From Semisulcospira habei (lineage: Eukaryota > Mollusca > Gastropoda > Semisulcospiridae), in assembly GCA_036245525.1 (NCBI GenBank), contig BTPG01000003.1, forward strand, positions 209,452,934 to 209,516,933: a stretch of DNA of 64,000 nt, given 5' to 3'. Under the pieces are notes generated by a model. It was not told the DNA's origin and did not search any database. It worked only from the letters and a program-made list of their open reading frames with translations. A program made the translations under genes and the position numbers. Of this stretch, positions 42,601 to 54,600 are shown in pieces; position 1 is the stretch's first letter, and every line of letters starts with the position of its first letter.

Positions 42601-45600
42601 GGCAGATACCAGACAAAGACCTGAGAGCAGCGGTGCGTCTCCAGGACCTGGGACAACTCGAGTTTCGAAGTCGTAACCAGTTGGCAAGCCGGGCGGTAGG
42701 CTGGGATCTTACCCACTTCGCCGTCGACTAGAGGGCCGACGCTACGGGACAGGTACTACGTGTTTTCTTCGCCGGGATTCCGTCGAGGATGGTGTGCGTG
42801 GTCGTCCTGTTCGAGTGGGACTCCCAGTAGACGGGAGCAGGGCAGTGTAGGAGGGACTCTCAGTCCCTTCTTCAGCTCTCTTAGGACGGATGACTCACTC
42901 GGGGATCACCGCTCAACCTGACACCTCCTCTGCTTGGAGAAGGAGGGCGTCATTGGGAGTGGCTAGTGCGCTGGAGGCCTGCCGCGCGGGGAGGCGTCGC
43001 TGTGGCCAGATCTTCCAGCTCCACGGCTCGCCATCGAGATTGCATGCCGAAGTGTACGCGTGGTTGTCCGCCTTTACTTGTGTTGCAGCTTGGTGGATGT
43101 AGGTGCGCACCCGCAGATTGGGCAGCAAGCCCTCTTCCACAGAGGCTTCCTACGGCGGCCATAGGTGCTACCGAGACAACCCGCAGACCATCAACCAGTC
43201 GAGTTGCGAGGGTAGATGACGAGCGCTGTGTGACGGGAATGACGACCTTCTTCCTTCCGAACTGGACGAAGCCCCAGCTGGCAGGTTGCTTCCTCGGGGG
43301 TTTTTTCATCTCCTAAGGACGGCCCCTTTCACCGTTCAGGACTACCTCACCATGATCGCCGACTCCTACAGGCGATTTCAGGCTCATCAGACCCGGGTAG
43401 CGGCAAAACCTCACTTCAGAGGCTCCCTTCGCTTGGAATGCCCCGCTGTGCTGCGCAGGGACCAAGTTCTACCTTGGGGGCTTACGGGATCTCAACCTCG
43501 TCTGTTGGAACCCGGCACATGACGCGCCTGACGGATGTTTCATGGAGGAGAGCTTCAGGGCAGTCCTTGACTCAACCTCCAGGCTCAGTACTATGCACGC
43601 TGTCCACACACCCGGGTGGCTGGCAGTGCCAGTCGACCGGTTCATGCTACAGCTACCTGACACATCTGCCTGGACGAGACGCGGCCTACATGACGGCGAC
43701 AGTGGTTTCGCCCTGCGCGTGTTGGGTGCCACCCGGGAAAACAGACTTCAAAACCCGGTGACAGCCTTACCTCTTCCAGGGTCAGTATCCGTACGCGCTG
43801 TCGTCACACACACACAGATGGCTGGCTGGTACGGACGGACGGCGCCGTGCAACTACTACGGTACCAGCCTTCAGGGCCAAGTCGTGGTCGCCTTGGCTGC
43901 CCTACAGTCTATGTCTGTCTGCCCGTACGAGTGTCAGATTCCCCTCAGTAGCCCAGACAATAGGAACCGGTGAGAGTCTTCCGTGTGTACCTGCGCCGGA
44001 CCAAGCTGGCGCAGGGGGACGCACACACCTGTTTTCTCCCTCTGTCCACAGGTAGACGTGGTATCTCAGCCAGACCTGCTCCTCCTGGTTCCGGGGAGTT
44101 ATCCGCCCGGCCTGCCAGGACGTTGACCTGTTGAGGCCACATGTTGCACAACGCGGCGCACGAGGTCAGAACCAGGGCCGCAAGTTCCGCTGCGACAGCA
44201 CCGGTGCAGTCAAAGTCTTGTGGCGGCTATGAGATGGCGAGCGGAGTCCACCTTCGCCCGCTGCTACCTGAGGGACTTCTCCTCCTAGCGACAGATCCTC
44301 TCGCTGGTGGAAGACACCGCAGCAGCGCACCACTCCCTCCCGGCGCCCTAGGCGCCGCAGGTATCTTAGCTAAAATTATCGGGAGTGTGCTGCAGGAGGG
44401 CGAGTTTGTGGGCAATGTGGTTGGCAGTAGGGGCGCTATAGCGGCACCCACCTCCTCTTTGTGATTCTTCCTAAGTGTAATACCATCGGTAATGTGTTTT
44501 GAGAAAACAAATGAATTTTTCAATTAAAATGCATTTTTTTGAAAAATACTTACCGATGGTATTACTCGAAGGTCCCTCCCTCCGGCCCCGCTTGCCGCAG
44601 TTCGCTAAGAACTAAACTGGGGTATGCTGGGTAACCTTGTACCGGATGTGAGTAAGGGGAGGCTATTCGGGTTGGCATGGTCTATGGCGCCCCACTCCTG
44701 CCAACACCCCCTTATACGGACACAACCAAAATTTGGCTAAAATTAGGCCAGCTAAGAGCCATTTCCTAAGTGTAATACCATCGGTAAGTATTTTTCAAAA
44801 AAATGCATTTTAATTGAAAAATTCATTTCTCTGCAGTGCTCTCGTCTCCTTCACAAAGCTTGATCTTTTCAGTCTCCCTGAGGTTGGTTGTTTCATCCTA
44901 GCGTTCATAGGATGGTCTTTGGAAGACTTGACCTTTGTGGACTGTATCAAGGCTTTGCAATCTCTTCTCATGCGCAGGGGTGGGATGCCCGTTGTCTCTT
45001 CCATCTTTTCAATTGGTGTGGATCTCATTGCGCCGGTGATGATACGCAGTGCCTGGTTCTGAACTCTGTCAATGGTCTGCTGGTGTGACTGGGCTGCCGT
45101 CAACCATGCATTAGATCCGTACTCAAGGTGTGGTCTCACTGTGCCTTGATATACATTTTTGAGGATCTTTTCATTGGCTCCCCATTGTGTTCCAGCCAGT
45201 TTTCTCATGATGTTCAGCTTTCTTCTAGCTTTCGCTTCTGCATTCCAAATGTGCGGCTTCCACGTCAGCCTCTTGTCAAGGGTGACTCCCAGGTATGTCT
45301 GTTGGTCTTCATACCGCAGCAGGGTGTTGCCCAGTGTTAGGTTGCCAGCCTTTGCCTTGTTGGAGAGAGAGAAGAGTGTGGCTGATGATTTTTCTGTGTT
45401 GATGGTCACACACCAGTTGTTGGTCCAGTCTGTCAGCCTGTCCAGGGCTAGCTGCATCCTGTATGTAGCAGTTGTTGCATACTCTTCTGTGCACCAGAGT
45501 ACCAGGTCGTCTGCGTACAGGGCTGCGTGTACTCCTTTTGGTAGCTCTGGCACAAGGTCGTTGATGAAAAGTATGAACAGTGTCGGTGACAGGACTCCCC

Positions 45601-48600
45601 CCTGTGGCACCCCCTGACGCAACAGCACTTTTTGGCCACAGTACCCATCCACTGTCACACGGGCTCTGCGATTGTGCAGGTATGACTTGGTCCACCGGTA
45701 CATATTCCCTTGGATGCCACTGCGAAGGAGTTTCACAAGGAGACCATCCTTCCACACCTTGTCGAAAGCCTTCTGTAGGTCAATGAAGGCAGCTAATGTC
45801 ACCTTCTGATCTTGAAAGGCATCTTCTATGACCTGTGCAAGGTGTGTTGTCTGGTCTTCTGTACTCTTGTAGCTTCTGAAGCCAGCTTGCTCTGGCACGA
45901 TAATGCTCTCAGAGTCCAGGTACCACTGCAGGCGCTTGTTGATGATGCGCTCCATGGTCTTGCACACACAACTTGTCAGGCTGATGGGGCGATAACTCAG
46001 GGCTTTGGACTTATTCTTCCCTTTCTTCAAAATTGGGATCATCCTGGCTTCCTTCCAGCACTGGGGTACCTGTCCTCCTCTCCAGCTGTGGTTAAAGATG
46101 TCCAGTAACTTCATTAAGGCAGTGTTGCCAAGGTGTAACATCTCGTTTGAGATGCTGTCTGGACCTGGAGATTTTTTCTTCTTCAGCTGTTTGATGGCCA
46201 TCTTCAGTTCTGGAAGGGTGATGTCCTTCTTCATTGCATCATGGATGTTCACATCTCTTGTTCTCTCTCTTTCTTCCTGTCTGATTTCTTTCGCAAGCAT
46301 TCGTGGGACAGTGATGTCACTTTCTTTCGCATAGATCTGTGCAAACATGTTTGCAGCTTTCCTACCAGTCAGTGCTTTCCCTTCTTCTTCCAAGGTGATC
46401 TTCTGTTCCCTGGTGCCCTCATCGTTCAACGCCTTGGTCAGTCTCCACAACTTCGTGGTGTCCCTGTCCATGTTTAGTCTTGCAGTCTTCTCTCTCCAAC
46501 TTCTTCTTGTGCACCCCCACCCGGGTCTGCCCTGGGGGACTTGGGTGGGGTTAGGTATTTTTTAGTTCCCAGGGTCACCCTAGTCAGCCCCACAGGGTGG
46601 GTTTTTCTCTCTATTCTGGGGCATGTGTTTCTGTCTACCCTTTGTCCATTCACCTGTATTTGCCTTTTTAAAACTCTCCCTACTGTCTGCACTGCCTGTA
46701 GCTCTTGATATTGGATGTGTGTTGCTAAATGGTCTTAGCTTTATTTATGCCCCATGTTGTAGGTTTATTTAATGTATTTGACCGGCTGGCGACATACATT
46801 CAATTTTCTGTTTAGTTTTTTTTCACAATCAGTGCAGGCACGTCCTGAGAAAGCCTTGTTGCTGTCGGGACGTTAAGCAATGTACAATCAATCAATCAAT
46901 CAATCTTCTTGTGCACTCCAACTTCATCTTCAGATACTGGGCCTTACTGTGTTGTAGCTTGATGTTGTTTTCTTGGCTGGGGTTGGTTTAAGCGTCTTCT
47001 CTGGCCCTAGTGAGGTTGTCATGTGCTTTCTGAAGATCTGCGGTCCAGTATGGGGTGTAGTTTTTCCGGACCCCTTGAGGTATGGATTCCTTGGCTGCCT
47101 TACTGATAATGTCATTAAACTCTCTGACCACATTGTTGATGTTCCTTCCAGACACAGCGAGGTCTTGCATTATCTCATTTGTTCGGATACTGAACAAGCG
47201 CCAGTCTGCCTTTCGGTAGTTCCATCTTGGCCGGTGTGGCGAGCTAGCTGCTGTGCATCCTTTTAGGGTTAGGAGGATAGGGCGGTGGTCACTTCCTCCT
47301 AGCTGTGGTCCTACTGTTCTGCTGAGGCACTTATGAACATCTTCAGTGCAAAGCGCCAGGTCCGGTGTAGTGGTGGTGTGCCAGCGGCGAGAGTAGAAGG
47401 TAGGTTGGTCCTCAGGGTCATTGGCAAGTATCAGGTGGTTTTCATCTTGCCACTCCTCAATGTCTTCTCCTCTCTTGTCCAGTGTGTCATATCCCCAACT
47501 CTGGGACTGGCTGTTGAAGTCACCAGTGATGAGGAATCCACTGTCCGGGACCTGGATAGTGTCGAGGGACAGCAACTTATCATTAGGGCAGTAGTAGTTG
47601 ACAAGGTCAAGGGTGCTGTCACTGGTGGTTACCTTGACCTGGATGTATTCTGCCTCTTCCATGACTCTCCTGGTTTCGCTGGCATTCAGGTTGTTTCTAA
47701 CTAGGGTCATAACCCCCCCTTTCTTCCTCCCTTGGCGATCACTTCGGAAGACCTGATATCCTCTGACCTTAAAGGGTTTCCCTTCTTGCAGGTGTGTCTC
47801 TTGTATACAGCAGATGTTTATGCTGTTTTCATGCAGAAAGTGCTCTAGTTCTGTTTTCTTGTTGGTAACCCCTTCGGCATTCCAGTGCATGATGTTCACA
47901 TTGGCTTTTTCTTTGTCTCTGGTCTTGTTTTTTCGCTGGCCAGTCGCTCTACTTCCCAGTCCCCTGGCTCCTCGAGACAGTCGGGAAGGTCCTCCAGTCG
48001 CTGGGGGTGGGCTCCGAAGAGGCGCAGAGCCCGGTACTGCACCTGCCTGGTGAGACTCCACAGGGCGAGCACCATTCCTCTTGAATCCATCTCCAAGTGT
48101 CATATGGCTGTATATGCATGGTACTGTGGTTTATTAGAGGCGCTGTGCAGCCCAGTACCTCCGTCTTCAGCACTCGGGGTTTCTGTCGGGGTTACCTCAC
48201 CCTTAGCTCCTGGTCAAAAGGCCTTTCCTGGGAGCACAGGATGGTTTAGTTTTGGAGTATCCTTCTCCTAGATGGATTGCCGACCAAGGCTTATGGGTCC
48301 CATCTACTCAGGTTTTTCCTCGGAGTTTTCCTTCTCGAAGGAGATCTGCCAACCAAGGCTATCGAGCATCCCTGCCCGGATTTGTATAGGGTTTACTCCC
48401 CTAGCCTTTGCCTCTCCCAAGGCACCCACAAGGCAGTGGGGCTATTTACCCATAGCTGGGGATCTGGTTCATGGGCATCAGGGCTTGTCCACACATCGAT
48501 GGGCCTGCATGCCGCATGTCTGGGGGCCAGATCTCCTCCGAGTCCTCTGTAGTTCAGCCCGAGTCCGTAAGGTGCTCGATTACCATGAGTCACCACGAGG

Positions 48601-51600
48601 AGGCACTACATGAGGCTTGTTTTGGGGAGGCTGTGTACTGGCAGGGAGAGACTGACATGTTCTGCTCCCCTTTTCGCTAAACTGCTAGCCAGCGGTGGGA
48701 GCTGAAAGCGAGAGCGACAAGCACAGACGCTACACTACCACACTAGACGCATCACAACAACCATTTGACCCACGTTTCTCGTACTGATCAGCACTGTATT
48801 TATAGATCGGAGTGGAGTCATTGTCAGGTTACTTAATATTAAGACGACGTGTGCTGAACTGGATTCTCCTGTGTCTAAATGAACCATGACTAGACCTGTG
48901 TGTAGCGTTTTGTAACCGTTTGTTACAGAAGTTTTTCTTTGAACAGTAGTGGGCCTTCAACCATCTGGATGTCGGTAGAGGCTTTTGTCACCATGATTCC
49001 TGCAGGAATCATGGTAACATAAACCTCTACCGACAGCCAGAGGGTTAAAACTGGTCACCTGAGTGTTACGTTTGTCACTCCCAGTTCCCACCTGACCCTC
49101 AGGTACAGCAGTCATAATTATAGGGACTATTTAGACTGAGTGCCACCAGTAAGTCAAGCGTGAAAGTGATCTCTGTTCATCACCTCAGGGCCGCCTGTGC
49201 CTCTTTATGTCAAACAACCATGAAATCTTTCTGTCTTCACGTTACTTTTATGATGTTGTTGTTTTGCACACCTCGCTAGGGGAGCTGTGCAACTCAGGTG
49301 GAGTAGGGTGTTCGACTCTTGTGGGAAATGTAAGCGGGGAAACCCGGCTGGCGTCAGAATTTGTCCATACCCTTTTTGATGCCCCATCTTTAACTCACTG
49401 TGCCCGAGGTACGAAATACCCACATTTTTGGAGTTATCCTCTGAGGACTGCATTACAATTCAGGAGATGGCTCGACCATGATAGTTCAAGGGTGGTGGCA
49501 GAATAGCTTGGCGCCTATAGGCGCCAAGCTATTCTGCCACCACCCTTGAACTATCATGGTCGAGCCATATCTTGCTGTGGTGTGTCGCGCGGGCAGAATG
49601 AGTTAAGATTACCATTCTGGTGGAAGAAGCTGTTGAGCCCTGAACGTTCAACATTTTTCACACCTCACTAGAATGAAAAAAATCCCATTCCGTACCAGGT
49701 AACCCACTACATCCTGAGGCTGATTGTGTAAAATTTGCTGTGTAGGTGACGTTACACACTAGGAGGCAGATCAACTGTGATAGTTCAAGGGTGGTGCCAG
49801 AATAACTTTGCGCCCGAGGCGCCAAGCTATTCTGGCACCATCCTTGAACTATCAGTCAAATTTATTTCAAGCAATGGGTGTATTAGAATGAGAAGGGTTA
49901 AAGCAGATGAGAGTTTGCGGGTTACAGTAACGGTCCCATGTTGTGACTATTCCATGTACGTGAAACTCAAGACAAAACTGTCCGTCTGTCATTGCAATGA
50001 CTGTGTGAATATGCTTGCAGTCCTCTCAACTTTTGCACCTTAAAAATCTGTTTACCCGTTGCCCTTTTCATCCTGATCCACTATTGCTTGAAATAAATCT
50101 GACTATGATAGTTCAAGGGTGGTGCCAGAATAGCTTGGCGCCAAGTAATTCTGGCACCACCCTTGAACTAAATGGTTGATCTATCTCCTAATCTGTAATT
50201 TAGCCTTCATAAGTAAATAAATAAATCAGCGCATTAAATAGGCGCTTTTATCCCCTTTGAAAATCGGCTCAAAGCGCCGATGTGAATCGCGCGCATTCAC
50301 TCACACACTGTACATAAACACAGACCATTCACATGGTTGTAAGGGCAAGCTCAAGCGAGCTACTGACGTTTTGGGGAAATTCAAATCGTTTACATTTGAA
50401 ATTTGATTAAGTGGGCTGAAATTGATACCAAAGTCATATAATGGCAATAAGTAAATTAAAAAATAAAAAATCAGTTTCAGGATGTAATGTGTTAACCGCT
50501 TGATTGCTGCTGATTATACCACTCGGCAAAAAAGACGTGCAACTAAACATCTTCCAATCGTGGGTGGGACTTTTCCAGCTACAGCCGGATTTCCAGATTC
50601 CAAAATATTGCCCTTTTTTTTTCCTTTGTTTTTGGGGGGGCTTTCTTCTGCCCCCAGATCCCCGCTTCAGGATTCAACTTTTTTTCTATCTCACCCATGT
50701 CCAATAAACAATATCACCAACAGGTGCATGCAGTCATCAGTATGCACGGGGGGGGGGGGGGGGGGGGGGGAGGTTAAAATAATTTGTTTAGGGATACCAT
50801 TTGTATGTCCTTTTTTTCCATACTTTCCAGCGAGACATCTCGGATGAAGATGTGAACAGCCATGATGCCCAGCGTTTGACAATAATCTTCACGGAGCTGA
50901 CGGCCTGCAAAGATGACTCGCAGCAGAGGAGCTGGGCGCTATACGAGGACGAGGCCATCATCTGTGAATACCTGGAGGAACTGCTGTCAATACTGGTACG
51001 GGGTGAAGACACCACCTGTTTAACACATTCACTGCTGAGCAGAATTGAAAATCACACATCTGCAAGAGGCATAGATCCTCATAAGCCCCCGCTGTCACGG
51101 GGGGCTCATGAGGATCTATGCCTCTTGCTGAGACCAATGTTCCTTTGTCTGCTGTGGATCATTGACTTGCATTGATTCAAAAACAATTTGTGACCGGTGG
51201 CAGTGACGAAGTTTAACCCCCTAGTGCATGGAGCCACTAGAGCTGACAGCTGCATGCACAAGTTGGTTATGGATTGTCCTTCGATGCGTCAATTTGTGGC
51301 TCATGGTCGAAGCAAAAGAGAGTCTATGTTTTGGGCCAGTGGTCATCTGTCTGTCATCTGTGGTTAACTTTAACGTTGGCATTTTCTCGGAGACTATTCA
51401 ATCCACATTCTTCAAACTTAGCCCAAGGATACTTTGTGGTAAAACCTTTCTAAACATACCAATTGGATTGACCTCTCACAAAGGTCAAGGTCACAGGGGA
51501 TCAGGAAATCGGTCAAAAATAGCTAATTTTTGACATCATTAATTTTTTTCTCAAATACTAACTATTCACAACTTCAAACCCAAACTTGGCACATAGATAT

Positions 51601-54600
51601 ATTCTGTTTAGTTTTTTTCACAAGCAGTGCAGGCACGTCCTGAGAAAGTCTTGTTGCTGTCGGGACGTTAAGCAATGTACAATCAATTGGCACATAGATA
51701 CCTGATGGTAAGACCTTTCTATCCGTACTTATTTGGTTGATTCCTTGGAAAGATCAAGGGTCACAAGAGCTCAGGGAATAGGTGAAAATAGCCATATTTT
51801 GACAAAAGATGTTTTTTCCCAAATACTGTTCACAACTTCAAACCCAAACTTGGTACAGTGATACCTTATGGTAAGATCTATCTATGCGTACTAATTTGGA
51901 TGACCCCTCAGAAGGGCAAAGGGTCACAAGGGCTCAGAAAATAGGTCCGAAATAGCCATATTTTGACAAAAGATGTTTTTTCTCAAATACTATTCACAAC
52001 TTGACCCAAATTTGGTACAGAGATACCTGATGGTAAGACCTATCTATGCACACTAATTTGGATCACCCCTTGGAAAGGTCAAGGGTCACAAGAGACTGGC
52101 AAATGTGTATAAAATGCTTTTTTTTTTTATAAAATCTTAGGTATTCCCAAATTTTTGCAAATTGTTTAACCAAATTTGGTACAAAGATAGCTGATGATAA
52201 GCCCTTCCTATGCATACTAATTTAGTCGGCTCATCATAAAGGTCATTGACAGATGTGTGAAAAATGCTTACATTTTCAGAAAACGTGGATTTTGCTGCTG
52301 CATAAGCCAGCCCTTGTCACAAAGGTCACACATATAATGTAAATCGGTCATACATGTGAGCCATAATAGCTTTGCCCATCTTGTTCAAGAAAAGATCGTT
52401 GCCCATTTGAAAACCCTCCAAGAACAGACACAATACAGAATCATTTCTGGCGCATGTGCGATCGCAAAACTGATTCTGTGTATTCGGCCATTTGTCTCTG
52501 GCAGTTTTGGTTGTGTAGATGTTTGTGTTCAGAGAACGGGCATTTGCACGAGCTGCCCTCGCTTTCAAAGGTCTCTTCCTGCTCTGTTTCACCTGATTTT
52601 GAGATTGACTATTTCTTCTAAGGGCTGCTCATGTTTCTTGTGCCACTCATAATGTGCAGCTGTGGTTTCTGTGTCTTTTTAGGAAAATGCCAAGCCTGCC
52701 ATATGTCGTAAGGTTGTCGCTAGGGACAACTACGACATCCTGCATAGTTTGGTGCAGTATTACCAAATGGTAAGCTTTGTCTGACATTATATATGAGGAT
52801 TTGTTAACCCCCTTGTGCATACAACCTCCAGCACGATGGACAGCATGCAGAAAAGGGTTAATTTACCCTCGTGCGTGCAGCCACTAGTACTGAGACAGTA
52901 CCCGTGACTGCATGCACAAAGGGTTAACTCGTTCAGTAGCTTTGAAAGTGTTGCTCCACGTCAATAGCTGCGAAAGTGTCCTACAGCATTGCCAGCAACG
53001 CTGTAGGACACTTTCACAGCTATTGATGCGGAGCGCCTTGAAAGTATGTATTTTCTCAGCGTTTGATGGCACGGAGGAACTAGTGGGTGTTTCAGTTGTA
53101 ATGAGATGCATGAATGGCTCAACATTTTGTACAGTAAATAAAATGTGCAGATTTATGTGCTAATTTTGTAATTGTAGACCTTTTCAGGTCAGTGTCATAG
53201 CCCGTGGACAAGAATGAAACTGTCAGATGGGGAGGTTAACACGTTCTACCCCAGGTCCAAAATCTGGGTGTTGCCCTCTGAAGGACTGTATTACAATTCT
53301 AGAGACAGATTGTGCATGATAGTTCAAGGGTGGTGCCAGAATAGCTATTCTGGCACCATCCTTGAACTGTCATGCTCGATTCATGTCTTGCTGTGGTGTG
53401 TCGGGGCTGAATGAGTTAAACTCACTGACAGATTGGTTTCAATTACTGGAATTTGCAGACGCAAAATAAGAATATGTGTGTTCACACAAGCTGGTACATT
53501 TTCTGTTCTTTTCCCGCCCCCATCAGGAAACACGAGCGGTTATATGCCGACTGCTGCTGAAGGTGTTTGGGGCGCTGTGCAGTTTGCAGAAGGAAATCGT
53601 CACGCATATACTCTACTCTGTGCTGCCCTTGGAGTTGGCACAAGAGTTGCGTGCACACACAGAAGGTCAGCCATTACTCCATGGGCGGGACTTTTCCGGC
53701 TACAGCTGGATTTTCGGATTTAAAAAAAAACAACTTAAAATTTGTTTTGCACTTAAAAAGTGCCCCAAGACCCTTGCTTCAGGATTCAACTTCTTTTTCA
53801 GTCCCACCCATGTTACTCTTTAACTCCTCGACTGCTACAGATGGTGCCACTCAGCAGGAGAGGCACATATGGGTACCAAACGGTATCATCAGTCGCAGTC
53901 AAAGGGTGACCTCATTGAGCAGTAACTTCATGGCGTTGACCCGTAAAGCCCTGACATGCTACGGCAGGATGTGGATCGACCATGATAGTTCAAGGGCGGC
54001 GTCCGAATAGCTTGGCGCCTATGGGCGCCAAGCTATTCGGACGCCACCCTTGAACTGTCATGGTTGATCTGTCTGCCGAACTGTGACTTAGACCTCTTAT
54101 GGTAAATGCAAGAGTAGATAATTGTGTCCCACGGCTTTATTGGGTTATGCTGTCCACAGTCAATCACTTTGCCCAGGAATGACCTCCCTGCTGAAAGGTA
54201 CCGGGTGAACAAGATATAAATTGCAGTAAGATGCAGAGATCTTCTATAGCCCACACAGATGCTTGGGATCTTGAGCGTCTTTGTCTTTTGCTTGCTGACT
54301 GAGTTTGACCTATTTCCAGATGTACAGCGGATTTGCTATGCAGCCCTGGTGATGACAATGATGTTTTCAACAGGCGACCCAGTGTCGATCGCGGTTACAG
54401 GTACACATACAGCTCTACTTGTTAACATAAACTTGATCAAGTGCATGCTGGACTGTGATTTAAGACCTTATGACCTCGGGCTGTAAGGTCCAAAATCACA
54501 GACCACACATTTTTTTTCTGTGCTTTTATTTCCTTAACCCTCTGGCTGTTGGTAGCAGGTTTTTTGTCTACTGTATTGAAAATATGGTAGACTTTGAAAT

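Larger units (their letters stand above)
38001..44828 (+). mobile_element. DIRS-like tyrosine-recombinase retrotransposon
   Basis: 6.8 kb inserted in the minus-strand LINE. It has inverted terminal repeats of about 185 bp (38017-38201 and 44604-44787), different outer extensions, and an internal complementary region at 44467-44565 that is complementary to both outer ends joined at AAA/TTT. That layout is diagnostic of DIRS-type elements, which replicate through a circular DNA and insert by a tyrosine recombinase. TTT occurs at both ends (37998-38000, 44826-44828) and only one TTT fits the target, so there is no target duplication. Coding decay is heavy. Recognisable pieces are an RT/RNase H-like segment near 42600-42720 (weak) and the recombinase C-terminus near 43970-44288. 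The rest, including 41000-42500, I could not assign. Confidence 0.85.
37030..48710 (-). mobile_element. I/Nimb-like LINE, split by two later insertions
   Basis: Minus-strand order: 5' untranslated region about 48710-48104; AP endonuclease 48103-46988 ([41 protein letters not shown]); 390-bp retroposon at 46514-46903; reverse transcriptase 46471-44829 ([40 protein letters not shown]); DIRS-like element 38001-44828; RNase H 37997-37210 ([33 protein letters not shown]); and a (GAA)n 3' end near 37030. The two insertions do not shift the flanking frame when taken out. Own lesions are a TAA near 46981, a shift near 37880 and a stop near 37210. Element without insertions is about 4.5 kb. It lies antisense in the first SPIN90-like intron seen here. 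Confidence 0.9.

Noticed and set aside
38001..44828. An LTR retrotransposon or DNA transposon
   Set aside because: The terminal repeats are inverted, not direct; there is no target duplication; and the internal region joining both ends fits only the DIRS type.
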